Source: an uncultured Clostridia bacterium
GTDB taxonomy: Bacteria; Bacillota; Clostridia; Oscillospirales; Oscillospiraceae
DNA: 38,086 bases
Assembly (NCBI GenBank): GCA_945948185.1
Contig: CAMFAL010000010.1
Coordinates: 1 to 38,086 of the forward strand
Direction of reading: 5' to 3'
A model generated the notes under the pieces. It made no database searches and was not told where the DNA came from. It saw only the letters and a program-made list of their open reading frames with translations. The translations under genes and the position numbers were made by a program. This document shows, piece after piece, positions 25,203-33,165 of the stretch (its first letter is position 1; the number at the start of each line of letters is the position of its first letter).

Positions 25203-26582
25203 ATGAACGAGAAGAAATCCAATATCGGTCAGCAGCCCATCCGGGATGCACGGACCCTGGGTGTGCCCAAAATGCTGATCCTGGGTCTGCAGCACATGTT
25301 TGCCATGTTCGGTGCCACCGTGCTGGTGCCCATCCTGGTCCAGAGCTACGGCCTGCCCCTGTCTATCCAGACCACTCTGTTCTTTGCCGGTATCGGCACT
25401 CTGTTTTTCCACGTCTGCACCAAGATGAAGGTGCCTGCCTTCCTGGGCTCTTCCTTTGCTTTCCTGGGCGGCTTCGCCGCCATGGGTGCCATGGACCAGG
25501 GCATCTACGCCGCTATGGACGCCTCTGAGAAGCTGCAGTACGCCTGCGGCGGTATCGTGGTGGCTGGCCTGCTGTATGTGGTGCTTGCTGCCATCATCAA
25601 GGCAGTGGGTGTCCACCGGGTCATGCACTATCTGCCCCCTGTGGTCACCGGCCCTATCATCATTCTGATCGGCTTGAATCTGGCCCCCTCCGCCGTGGCC
25701 AACGCATCTTCCTGCTGGTGGCTGGCGCTGGTGTCCATCGCCGTCATCGTGGTGGCCAATATCTGGGGCAAGGGCATGATCAAGATCATTCCCATTTTGC
25801 TGGGCGTGGTCATTCCTTATGTGGTGGCGCTGGTGTTCCGCATGGTGGATTTCTCCGGCCTGGACGTGCAGGGCCTGTTCGGCGGCAGCACGCCGCTGCT
25901 GGGCTTCCAGCCCTTTGTGACGAACTTTTCCGGCAGCGTGGCCAAGTTTGATGTCTCTGCTATCCTGGTGATGGCACCCATTGCCATTGCCTCCATGATG
26001 GAGCACATCGGCGACATGTCTGCCATCTCCGCCACGGTGGGCGAAAACTTCATTGAGGACCCCGGCCTGCACCGGACCCTCATCGGCGACGGCATTGCCA
26101 CCTCCCTGTCCGCCCTGTTCGGAGGCCCCGCCAACACCACCTACGGCGAGAACACCGGCGTGCTGGTTCTGTCCAAGGTCCATGACCCCCGGGTTATTCG
26201 ACTGGCAGCCGTGTACGCCGTGATCCTGTCCTTCAGTCCCACTTTCGCATATCTTGTCAACACCATTCCCGCAGCCATCATCGGCGGCGTCAGCTTCATC
26301 CTGTATGGCATGATCTCCGCCATCGGTGTGCGGAACGTGGTGGAGAACCAGGTGGACTTCACCAACAGCCGTAACCTGATCATCGCCGCCGTCATCCTGG
26401 TCTGCGGCTTGGGCTTTACCAATGGCCTGACCTTCACCGTGGGTGGCGCGTCCATCACCCTGACCTCCCTGGCCATCGCCGCCATTGCCGGCATCGTCCT
26501 GAACGCCATTCTGCCCGGCAACGACTTCCACTTCGGCAAGAGTGCCAACTCTGACGCCTCCGCCAACCTGGGCCAGTATTGA
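25203..26582 (+). CDS. uraA: Uracil/xanthine permease, NCS2 family
   Basis: Protein of 459 aa with about 14 membrane segments. UraA-type signatures: LGLQHMFAMFGATVLVP near residue 30, FLGSSFAFLGG, the substrate-site MMEHIGDMSA with the conserved Glu, and the NCS2 motif GGPANTTYGENTGVL with its second Glu. It should import uracil (less likely xanthine) with protons. GAGGAG precedes the ATG. The gene is alone behind a leader ORF and attenuator, which fits a pyrimidine-controlled uracil carrier better than a purine carrier. Confidence 0.93.
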   Translation: MNEKKSNIGQQPIRDARTLGVPKMLILGLQHMFAMFGATVLVPILVQSYGLPLSIQTTLFFAGIGTLFFHVCTKMKVPAFLGSSFAFLGGFAAMGAMDQGIYAAMDASEKLQYACGGIVVAGLLYVVLAAIIKAVGVHRVMHYLPPVVTGPIIILIGLNLAPSAVANASSCWWLALVSIAVIVVANIWGKGMIKIIPILLGVVIPYVVALVFRMVDFSGLDVQGLFGGSTPLLGFQPFVTNFSGSVAKFDVSAILVMAPIAIASMMEHIGDMSAISATVGENFIEDPGLHRTLIGDGIATSLSALFGGPANTTYGENTGVLVLSKVHDPRVIRLAAVYAVILSFSPTFAYLVNTIPAAIIGGVSFILYGMISAIGVRNVVENQVDFTNSRNLIIAAVILVCGLGFTNGLTFTVGGASITLTSLAIAAIAGIVLNAILPGNDFHFGKSANSDASANLGQY

Positions 26583-26655
26583 TACGATATACAGTGCCTT
26601 TCGGGGAGCGCCGCTTTTAAAAAGTGGGTATTTTTACAAAAACAGGAGAAATCTG

Positions 26656-26683
26656 TTGACTTTTTCGAAAACTTTTATATAAT
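26656..26683 (+). promoter_or_regulatory. Promoter upstream of the second lysine riboswitch
   Basis: TTGACT (26656-26661) and TATAAT (26678-26683) with a 16-bp spacer, immediately before the aptamer. Confidence 0.75.
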
Positions 26684-26695
26684 AAATGCGTTAAG

Positions 26696-26917
26696 CATGA
26701 TAGAGGCGCGAATGTCATGAGTCATCCACCCTTTCAGGACAGGCACCGGGGTGGGTAAAAGGGACATTTGCCGAGGTTTCGTGTATTCGCCTGTGGGACA
26801 CGGAGCCGGGCCGTGGGAGAATATCCCCCGGACTGTCGCCCTGAAAGGGGCGGAGCGCTGTCGTGGTTCCATACGTTTCTCCGTATGAAGTCATGACACT
26901 GTCATGACTTCATTTTT
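26696..26917 (+). promoter_or_regulatory. Lysine riboswitch (L-box) with terminator, upstream of the NhaC-type transporter
   Basis: The P1 helix pairs CATGATAG (26696-26703) with CTGTCGTG (26858-26865). Core blocks in order: AGAGGCGCGAATGTCATGAGT, AAAAGGGACATTTGCCGAGG, GGGCCGTGGG, GGACTGTCGC and GGAGCGCTGTC, parallel to the dapA leader copy. The expression platform is a 13-bp terminator stem (26885-26897 with 26901-26913) and T-run. A CATACG/CGTATG helix just upstream overlaps the 5' arm and may be the antiterminator. Lysine should switch the gene off. Confidence 0.88.
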
Positions 26918-26934
26918 GTTAGGAGAGAGAAACT

Positions 26935-28674
26935 ATGAAAAACCTGAAGCGGCGGCTGCTGCCTCTGCTGACCGTGCTCCTGGTGCTGTGCACGGCCATG
27001 ACCGTCACCGCCTTTGCGGCGGATGACCCTACCGAAGAGACCGGCACCAAGATGATCGAGTGCTCCGACTGCGGGGCTGCCGGCATCGTCCTCACGGATG
27101 AGGGGACTGCCGCCCCCTGCGAGACCTGCGGCGGCACTGGTTACGTGGAATCTTCCAGCCGGTTCTTCAACACCTTCTGGTCCCTGCTGCCTCCCATCAT
27201 CGCCATCGCCTTGGCGCTGATTACCAAGGAGGTGTACAGCTCCCTGTTCATCGGTATCCTGGTGGGCGGTCTGCTGTACTCCAACTTTGCCTTTGAGGCG
27301 ACGGTACTGCATGTGTTCAACGATGGCATCGTGGCCTCCGTCACCGACAGCTATAACATGGGCATCCTGATCTTCCTGGTGATCCTGGGCGCCATGGTGT
27401 GCCTGATGAACAAGGCCGGTGGTTCCGCCGCCTTCGGCCGCTGGGCTGAGAAGAATATCAAGAGCCGGGTGGGCGCGCAGCTGGCTTCCATCCTGCTGGG
27501 CTGTCTGATCTTCATCGACGACTATTTCAACTGCCTGACCGTGGGCAGCGTCATGCGTCCCATCACCGACAAGCACAACATTTCCCGTGCCAAGCTGGCC
27601 TACATCATCGATGCCACTGCCGCTCCCATCTGCATCATCGCCCCCATCAGCTCCTGGGCGGCTGCCGTTGCCGGTTTCGCCGAGGACGGCCAGGGTTTCA
27701 ACCTGTTCCTGCGTGCCATCCCCTATAACTACTACGCCCTGCTGACCATCGTCATGATGGTGGGCCTGGTGGTCATGAAGGTGGACTTCGGCCTGATGCA
27801 TACCTTTGAGCGCAACGCCGTCGAGAACAACGACCTGTTCTCCGGTGTGAACCCCTATGCCTCCGCTGATGAGGATGTTCCCGAGGACAAGGGCCGGGTG
27901 CTGGACCTGGTGCTGCCCGTGGTGATGCTGATCATCTGCTGCGTCATCGGCATGATCTACTCCGGCGGCTTCTTTGATGGCGAGGGCTTTATCACCGCCT
28001 TCTCCAATTCCGACGCCTCCGTGGGTCTGATGCTGGGCTCCGCCTTTGCTCTGGTGTTCAGCTTCATCTACTTCCTGATCCGCCGTTCCATGAGCTTTAA
28101 GGACATGATGGGCTGCATTCCTGAGGGCTTTAAGGCCATGGTGCCCGCCATCATGATCCTGACCTTCGCCTGGAGCCTGAAGGCCATGACCGACTCCCTG
28201 GGCGCCAAGTACTTCGTCCGCGACTTCGTCCGCACCTCCGCCACCGGTATTCAGCTTCTGCTGCCGGTGATCGTGTTTGTCATCGGCTGCCTGCTGGCCT
28301 TTGCCACAGGTACCTCCTGGGGCACTTTCGGCATCCTGATCCCCATCGTGCAGAACGTATTCTCCATGGATAACCCCATGGCCATCATCTGCATCTCCGC
28401 CTGCATGGCCGGTGCCGTCTGCGGCGACCATTGCTCTCCCATCTCCGACACCACCATCATGGCTTCCGCCGGCGCCCAGTGCGACCACGTGAACCATGTG
28501 TCCACGCAGCTGCCCTATGCCATCACATGCGCGGCCGTGTCCGGTGTCACCTACCTGATCGCCGGCATTCTGGCGCAGCTCGGTGCCCCTGGCATCCTGG
28601 GCCTGCCCATTGGTATCGTGCTGATGCTGGCAACTCTGTTCGTGATCAAGCGGCGCGAGGAACGGCGGGCCTGA
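26935..28674 (+). CDS. NhaC-family transporter, predicted lysine transporter, with exported zinc-ribbon-like N-terminus
   Basis: Protein of 579 aa. From about residue 78 it is an NhaC-type antiporter with about 11-12 helices (ITKEVYSSLFIGILVGG, GCLIFIDDYFNCLTVGSVM, ATGTSWGTFGILIPI, CGDHCSPISDTTIMAS). NhaC-family members under lysine riboswitches are known as LysW, taken to be lysine transporters. The N-terminus is unusual: a signal-peptide-like segment (1-28, ending TAFAAD) and then Cys43-x2-Cys46 and Cys62-x2-Cys65 followed by GGTGY, resembling a DnaJ/zinc-ribbon module that would lie outside the membrane. Ribosome binding site TAGGAGAG fits the ATG. A terminator follows. Confidence 0.88.
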   Translation: MKNLKRRLLPLLTVLLVLCTAMTVTAFAADDPTEETGTKMIECSDCGAAGIVLTDEGTAAPCETCGGTGYVESSSRFFNTFWSLLPPIIAIALALITKEVYSSLFIGILVGGLLYSNFAFEATVLHVFNDGIVASVTDSYNMGILIFLVILGAMVCLMNKAGGSAAFGRWAEKNIKSRVGAQLASILLGCLIFIDDYFNCLTVGSVMRPITDKHNISRAKLAYIIDATAAPICIIAPISSWAAAVAGFAEDGQGFNLFLRAIPYNYYALLTIVMMVGLVVMKVDFGLMHTFERNAVENNDLFSGVNPYASADEDVPEDKGRVLDLVLPVVMLIICCVIGMIYSGGFFDGEGFITAFSNSDASVGLMLGSAFALVFSFIYFLIRRSMSFKDMMGCIPEGFKAMVPAIMILTFAWSLKAMTDSLGAKYFVRDFVRTSATGIQLLLPVIVFVIGCLLAFATGTSWGTFGILIPIVQNVFSMDNPMAIICISACMAGAVCGDHCSPISDTTIMASAGAQCDHVNHVSTQLPYAITCAAVSGVTYLIAGILAQLGAPGILGLPIGIVLMLATLFVIKRREERRA

Positions 28675-28693
28675 TCCAGTATCCCATCTGACA

Positions 28694-28722
28694 AAACCGC
28701 CCGGCTGACAGCCGGGCGGTTT
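28694..28722 (+). terminator. Terminator of the NhaC-type transporter gene
   Basis: A perfect 13-bp stem (28694-28706 with 28710-28722, loop GAC) with AAA/TTT ends. Confidence 0.85.
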
Positions 28723-28748
28723 ACATTTGAAGGAAAACATGGTAAACT
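28720..28748 (+). promoter_or_regulatory. Promoter of birA
   Basis: TTTACA (28720-28725) and TAAACT (28743-28748), 17-bp spacer, the -35 overlapping the end of the upstream terminator stem. Confidence 0.55.
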
Positions 28749-28777
28749 GGTCCTCACGCAAAAAGGAGGTATCCGTC

Positions 28778-29578
28778 ATGAAACAGGAGATCCGGCAGCT
28801 GCTGGGAAATACGACCGTGATAGGTCGGGATATTTTATATTTCGAGGAGTTGGATTCCACCAACACCTATGCCAAAGAATTGGCTCTGACGGACACGCCG
28901 GAGGGAACGGCGGTCATTGCAGACTGCCAGACGGCAGGCCGGGGCCGTATGAATCGGAACTTCCAGTCGCCTAAGGGAAAGGGCCTTTATCTCACGGTAC
29001 TTTTGCGGCCACAGCTGCCGCCGGAGAGTCTGGCGCAGGTAACAGCTTTGGCGGGCATTGCCGTATGCGGCGCCGTGGAGCGGGTCTGCGGTGTCCGGCC
29101 GGGGCTGAAATGGCCCAATGACCCGGTACTGGACGGCAAAAAGGTGTGCGGCATCCTGACGGAGCTGGTGACAGACGGAAGCGGTGGTTTGTGTCTGATC
29201 GTAGGCATTGGCATCAATGTGGCCCAGCGGAGAGAGGACTTCACACCGGAAGTGGCTGAAATGGCCGCTTCGCTGGAAATGATATTGAAAAAGCCGGTCT
29301 CCCGTCCGGCGCTGGCGGCGGCGCTTCTGGAGGAGATGGATCGGACTTACGAGGCACTGAAGCAGGGAGACCTGGAGAAATACCGGGCCTGCTACCGGCG
29401 GGACTGCGTGAATCTGGGCAGGCCGGTGCGGCTGCTGGGTCCTGACGGCCAGGAAGAGGCCCGGGCTGTGGAGATTGACCAGGACTTCGGGCTGGTGGTC
29501 CGCACCCCGGACGGCACGGAAAAGACTGTCCGGTCCGGTGAGGTCTCGGTGCGCGGTCTTTACGGATATACAGAATGA
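28778..29578 (+). CDS. birA: Biotin--[acetyl-CoA carboxylase] ligase, class I
   Basis: Protein of 266 aa. It activates biotin with ATP and attaches it to carboxylase carrier domains. Motifs: LDSTNTYAKELA, the adenylate loop TAGRGRMNRNFQSPKGKGLY, and KWPNDPVLDGKKVCGILTE, with a small C-terminal SH3-like domain ending VSVRGLYGY. It lacks the N-terminal helix-turn-helix of repressor-type BirA, so it is only an enzyme. The ATG at 28778 has AAAGGAGGT upstream; a longer reading frame would start inside the promoter. Two chromate-transporter half genes follow after 15 bp and may be cotranscribed. Confidence 0.92.
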   Translation: MKQEIRQLLGNTTVIGRDILYFEELDSTNTYAKELALTDTPEGTAVIADCQTAGRGRMNRNFQSPKGKGLYLTVLLRPQLPPESLAQVTALAGIAVCGAVERVCGVRPGLKWPNDPVLDGKKVCGILTELVTDGSGGLCLIVGIGINVAQRREDFTPEVAEMAASLEMILKKPVSRPALAAALLEEMDRTYEALKQGDLEKYRACYRRDCVNLGRPVRLLGPDGQEEARAVEIDQDFGLVVRTPDGTEKTVRSGEVSVRGLYGYTE

Positions 29579-29593
29579 AAGAGGCGAATCGAT

Positions 29594-30136
29594 TTGAAAA
29601 TACTTTGGGAATTATTCTGGACCTTTGCGAAAATGGGGGTCATGACCTTTGGCGGCGGCTATGCTATGCTGCCCATCCTCCAGCGGGAAGTGGTGGAGAG
29701 TAAGCGCTGGGTCACGGAAGAAGAGATTATGGATTACTACGCCATCGGCCAGTGTACACCGGGCATCATCGCGGTGAATACCGCTACATTTATCGGTCAG
29801 AAAATACGGGGAATCTCCGGGGGCATCGTGGCGACCCTGGGGCTGGTGTTTCCGTCGGTGGTCATCATCTCCGTCCTGGCGGGACTGATCACAAACTTCT
29901 CCCACCTGGTATGGGTGCAGAACGCTTTTGCCGGCATCCAGGTGTGTGTCTGTGTGCTGATCTTCAATGCGGTGATGAAGCTGCTGAAAAAGTCTGTGGT
30001 GGATAAGCGGACGGCGGCCATCTTCGCGGTGGTGCTGGTGGGCAGCGTCTTTCTGCGCATCTCTCCGGCCTGGTTCGTCATTGCCGCCGCAGTGGCTGGC
30101 ATCATTCTGAAAAACCTGGAGGTGAAGGGCAAATGA
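29594..30136 (+). CDS. Chromate transporter, first half-size CHR protein
   Basis: Protein of 180 aa, one CHR domain, starting at TTG; AAAGAGG precedes it. The domain motif GVMTFGGGYAMLPILQ and the following segment QCTPGIIAVNTATFIG with GISGGIVATLG are characteristic. About five to six membrane helices. Short CHR proteins work as heteromeric pairs encoded side by side; here the partner starts in the last bases of this gene (ATGA overlap). The family exports chromate in some bacteria; in gut clostridia the real anion is not known. Confidence 0.88.
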   Translation: MKILWELFWTFAKMGVMTFGGGYAMLPILQREVVESKRWVTEEEIMDYYAIGQCTPGIIAVNTATFIGQKIRGISGGIVATLGLVFPSVVIISVLAGLITNFSHLVWVQNAFAGIQVCVCVLIFNAVMKLLKKSVVDKRTAAIFAVVLVGSVFLRISPAWFVIAAAVAGIILKNLEVKGK

Positions 30137-30744
30137 GCGTCTATCTGCGGCTTTACTGGGAGTTCTTCAAGACCGGCTTGTTTGCCGTGGGCGGAGGTAT
30201 GGCCACCCTGCCCTTCCTGAAGGACATCGGCCAGTCCACGGGCTGGTATACCTACACGGACCTGATGAATATGCTGGCGGTGTCGGAGTCCACTCCCGGC
30301 CCCATCGGCATCAATATGGCCACCTATGTGGGCTTCACGGTGGGCGGCATTCCCGGCGCTGTCATTGCCACTCTGGGCGAGGTGACACCCTCCATCATCG
30401 TGATTCTGATTGTGGCCATGATGCTGAAAAAGTTCCGGGACAACCGCTATGTGAACATGGCTTTCTATGGCCTGCGGCCGGCCTCCACGGGGTTGATCGG
30501 AGCTGCCTGCGTCGCTGTTGTGCTGGAGGTGATGATAGGCATCAAGGTGTTGGCTGCCGACGGTGCGCTGGTGAATACGTTCCAGCTGGCAGGGGAGGCG
30601 CTGATCAAGTGGCCCGGCGTGCTCCTGGCGGCTGTTTTGCTCGTCCTGACCAACGTTGTCAAGCCGGTGAAGGACTGGCATCCCATTGTGTTCATTGCCT
30701 TTTCCGCCGTGGTAGGTATCGTGTTCCGATTCGCCGGTGTCTGA
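30133..30744 (+). CDS. Chromate transporter, second half-size CHR protein
   Basis: Protein of 203 aa, one CHR domain: FKTGLFAVGGGMATLPFL, then SESTPGPIGINMATYVG and GIPGAVIATLGEVTPS. Overlaps its partner by four bases, which indicates coupled translation and a two-subunit transporter. Five to six membrane helices. It ends the birA-chr-chr unit; a bulged stem-loop with a T-run 50 bp downstream is the likely terminator. Confidence 0.88.
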   Translation: MSVYLRLYWEFFKTGLFAVGGGMATLPFLKDIGQSTGWYTYTDLMNMLAVSESTPGPIGINMATYVGFTVGGIPGAVIATLGEVTPSIIVILIVAMMLKKFRDNRYVNMAFYGLRPASTGLIGAACVAVVLEVMIGIKVLAADGALVNTFQLAGEALIKWPGVLLAAVLLVLTNVVKPVKDWHPIVFIAFSAVVGIVFRFAGV

Positions 30745-30794
30745 CGGGTGCTTGGATGCGTTTTTGCTGAAAAAACAGCATCGGAAGCATTATG

Positions 30795-30854
30795 AAAATG
30801 CTCCCTCCATGAGTGGCAGCGCAGCAGAAGCTGTTATCCTGGAGGGGCATTTTT
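30795..30854 (+). terminator. Stem-loop with T-run after the CHR pair
   Basis: An outer stem of about 14 bp with one bulged base (30795-30809 with 30840-30853) encloses a 30-nt internal region that can fold further, and ends in TTTTT. It is the likely terminator of the birA-chr unit, but its size is unusual. Confidence 0.55.
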
Positions 30855-30923
30855 ACATACAATGAAAATAGCGAGGCCTGAGAAGCAGGCAGGCTCCGTT
30901 CATCCGCAGTTTAAAGGGAAAAT

Positions 30924-30947
30924 GGCCGGCAGCTTGCGCTGCCGGCC
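30924..30947 (-). terminator. GC-rich hairpin downstream of lysA
   Basis: A perfect 10-bp stem (30924-30933 with 30938-30947, loop TTGC). On the minus strand it is about 110 bp after the lysA stop codon; there are few Ts, so termination efficiency is uncertain. Confidence 0.55.
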
Positions 30948-31057
30948 GTAAACATTTATCGTATTTCATTGCCCTCTTGATGAGCAGTGATTCACACAGC
31001 GCCGCAGGGGGTATTCGAACCCTTGACTGCATGGAGAAGCCGGACCTCTGGTTTTGT

Positions 31058-32314
31058 TCACCAGACCAGGGTGGCAAAATAGTCCTCTAGGGTCTCCGCT
31101 CTCCGGATTAGTTCCACACTGCCGTCCTCCTTCAGAAGGAGCTCGGCGGAGCGGAGCTTGCCGTTATAGTTGTAGCCCATGGCGTGACCGTGGGCGCCGG
31201 CGTCGTGGATCACCAGCAGGTCACCCATGTCGATCTTCGGCAGCATCCGGTCAATAGCGAATTTGTCGTTGTTCTCGCAGAGGGAGCCCACCACGTCGTA
31301 CTTGTGGTCGCAGGGGGCGTTCTCCTTGCCCATGACAGTGATGTGGTGGTAGGAGCCGTACATGGCGGGACGCATCAGGTTGCAGGCACAGGCATCCACA
31401 CCGATATATTCCTTATAGATGTGCTTCTCATGGGTAGCCCGGGTCACCAAATGGCCGTAGGGGGCCAGCATGAAGCGGCCCAGCTCCGTGTACAGGGCCA
31501 CATCGTCCATCCCAGCGGGTACCAGAATCTCCTCATAGGCCTTCCGCACGCCTTCGCCGATGGCGGCAATGTCGTTGGCGGGCTGATCAGGCAGATAGGG
31601 AATGCCCACGCCGCCGGACAGGTTGATGAAGGTGATGTGAACGCCGGTCTCGTTTTTCAGGTCCACAGCCAGCTGGAACAGAATGCGGGCCAAGGCGGGA
31701 TAGTATTCGTTGGAAAGCGTGTTGGAGGCCAGGAAGCTGTGGATGCCGAACTCCTTAGCACCCTTGGCAGCAAGAATTTTGTAGGCCTCAGCGATCTGGG
31801 GGCGGGTCATGCCGTACTTGGCGTCGCCGGGGTTGTCCATTACCTGGAAGCCCTCCCGGGTTTCACCCAGGGTAAAGACGCCGCCGGGATTGTAGCGGCA
31901 GCAGATCTTTTCGGGAATGCCGCCTAAAGCTTCCTCCAGCTCGGGAATCAGGGTGATGTCATCCAGGTTGATGATGCCGCCCAGCTGACGGGCCTTCTGA
32001 AATTCCTCGGGCGGAGTTTCGTTGGAGGAGAACATGATGCCCTCGCCGGTGACACCGCACTTTTCAGCCATCACCAGCTCTGCCATGGAGGAGCAATCGC
32101 AGCCGCAGCCCTCCTCCTTCAGCAGCTTCAAAATGGCAGGGGTGGGGGTAGCCTTCACGGCGAAGTACTCCCGATAGCCGGGATTCCAGGCGAAGGCAGC
32201 CTTCAGCCGGCGGGCATTCTCCCGGATACCCTTTTCGTCGTAGATGTGGAAGGGAGTGGGATACTGGGCGGCAATGGCCTCCAGCTGGTCTTTGGTCACG
32301 AAGGGCGTTTTCAT
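31058..32314 (-). CDS. lysA: Diaminopimelate decarboxylase
   Basis: Protein of 418 aa, an alanine-racemase-fold PLP enzyme that makes lysine from meso-DAP. The PLP lysine is Lys54 in YFAVKATPTPA. Further motifs: CDCSSMAELVMA, FSSNETPPEE, the glycine loop NLSGGVGIPYLPDQ, ELGRFMLAPYG and the active-site Cys in GSLCENNDKFA. The usual HAHIGS is replaced by IHSFLASN, as in a clostridial LysA subgroup. A weak GAGG ribosome binding site lies upstream of the ATG. It has its own consensus promoter and no lysine riboswitch in its short leader, unlike the dap operon and the transporter. Confidence 0.93.
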   Translation of the reverse strand: MKTPFVTKDQLEAIAAQYPTPFHIYDEKGIRENARRLKAAFAWNPGYREYFAVKATPTPAILKLLKEEGCGCDCSSMAELVMAEKCGVTGEGIMFSSNETPPEEFQKARQLGGIINLDDITLIPELEEALGGIPEKICCRYNPGGVFTLGETREGFQVMDNPGDAKYGMTRPQIAEAYKILAAKGAKEFGIHSFLASNTLSNEYYPALARILFQLAVDLKNETGVHITFINLSGGVGIPYLPDQPANDIAAIGEGVRKAYEEILVPAGMDDVALYTELGRFMLAPYGHLVTRATHEKHIYKEYIGVDACACNLMRPAMYGSYHHITVMGKENAPCDHKYDVVGSLCENNDKFAIDRMLPKIDMGDLLVIHDAGAHGHAMGYNYNGKLRSAELLLKEDGSVELIRRAETLEDYFATLVW

Positions 32315-32351
32315 AGGTGCATAACCTCGAATCGTTCATAAAGTGATTACT

Positions 32352-32381
32352 ATTTTACGATGTAAAGTGATGATTTGTCAA
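32352..32381 (-). promoter_or_regulatory. Promoter of lysA
   Basis: On the minus strand a perfect TTGACA (32381-32376) and TAAAAT (32357-32352) with an 18-bp spacer, giving a leader of about 30 nt. Confidence 0.8.
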
Positions 32382-32477
32382 GAAATCCGGTGAGAAACGG
32401 CGATTTGCACGGGAATCCAGGTGGTAGCGGCCTCTGGCATGTGCATCTGCACGGCTATTCTTTGCAAAAAACAGCCC

Positions 32478-32506
32478 TTGTATTTCTGGGATACCGGCGG
32501 TACAAT
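32478..32506 (+). promoter_or_regulatory. Promoter of the selenium-metabolism unit
   Basis: TTGTAT (32478-32483) and TACAAT (32501-32506) with a 17-bp spacer, 42 bp before the yedF start. Confidence 0.7.
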
Positions 32507-32547
32507 AGAAACCAATATCACAACATAAGAAATAAGGAGCGATGACA

Positions 32548-33165
32548 ATGGCAAATGTTACAGTGAATGCCGTGGGCGAGCAGTGCCCCATCCCGGTGGT
32601 GAAGGCCACACGTGCCCTGCGGGCTATGACGGAACCGGGTGTGCTGGAGGTGCTGGTGGACAATGAGATCGCGGTGCAGAACCTGACCCGCATGGCCTCC
32701 GGACACCACCTGGAGGCCAAGGCGGAGAAGCGGTCGGACGGGACCTTTGCCGTTACTATGGAGGTCAGGGAGCCCATGGGCGATACTCCCGCGGAGGAGC
32801 CGGAGCTGACCTGCATTTCTGACCGGCGGAGCAGTCTGGTGGTGGCGGTGGATACCGACGCCATGGGCCGGGGCAGCGAGGAGCTGGGCCATACCCTGAT
32901 GAAGGGTTTCCTGTTCGCCGTGGGCCAGCTGCCGGAGCTGCCCAAGACCCTCTTGTTCTATAACGGCGGCGCAAAACTGACCACCCAGGGCTCCGATTCC
33001 CTGGAGGACCTGAAGAAGATGGAGGCCCAGGGGGTGGAGATCCTGACCTGCGGCACCTGCCTGAATTACTACGGCCTGACGGACAAACTGGCGGTGGGGT
33101 CTGTCACCAACATGTATACCATCGTGGAGAAGCTTGCCGGGGCCGGGAAGGTCATCAAGCCATGA
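32548..33165 (+). CDS. yedF: Selenium metabolism protein YedF
   Basis: Protein of 205 aa. Residues 1-70 are a TusA/SirA-like domain with the active Cys in GEQCPIPVVKATRAL. The C-terminal part (from about residue 95) is a DsrE-like domain with FYNGGAKLTTQGSDS and the second Cys pair in LTCGTCLNYYGLTDKL. Two-domain YedF proteins co-occur with selenium use and are thought to carry selenium or sulfur as persulfide-type cargo. The ATG at 32548 has AAGGAG at 9 bases; another ATG six bases earlier is too close. It overlaps the class V desulfurase gene by four bases, so the two are coupled. Confidence 0.88.
   Translation: MANVTVNAVGEQCPIPVVKATRALRAMTEPGVLEVLVDNEIAVQNLTRMASGHHLEAKAEKRSDGTFAVTMEVREPMGDTPAEEPELTCISDRRSSLVVAVDTDAMGRGSEELGHTLMKGFLFAVGQLPELPKTLLFYNGGAKLTTQGSDSLEDLKKMEAQGVEILTCGTCLNYYGLTDKLAVGSVTNMYTIVEKLAGAGKVIKP

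Larger units (their letters stand above)
30745..31057. other. Intergenic region with several hairpins and a tRNA T-arm-like fragment
   Basis: This 313-bp gap between the convergent CHR and lysA genes holds no supportable protein gene. It contains a small TGCTG/CAGCA hairpin (30767-30782), the stem-loop at 30795-30854, the GC-rich hairpin at 30924-30947, and on the minus strand near 31005-31030 a sequence GGGTTCGAATACCCC that looks like the T-arm of a tRNA. No matching acceptor 5' strand, D-arm or anticodon arm was found, so it is at most a remnant. Confidence 0.5.

Noticed and set aside
25146-26531. A 461-codon open frame opposite the uracil permease
   Set aside because: Antisense shadow of a membrane protein gene with hydrophilic repetitive translation and no start signals.
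26902-28866. A 654-codon open frame on the minus strand opposite the NhaC-type transporter
   Set aside because: Antisense shadow of the transporter, with repetitive His/Asp/Gly-rich translation, crossing the riboswitch terminator and two promoters.
31000-31040. tRNA gene on the minus strand
   Set aside because: Only a T-arm-like sequence is present; no acceptor pairing, D-arm or anticodon arm could be built, and the upstream part is lysA coding sequence.
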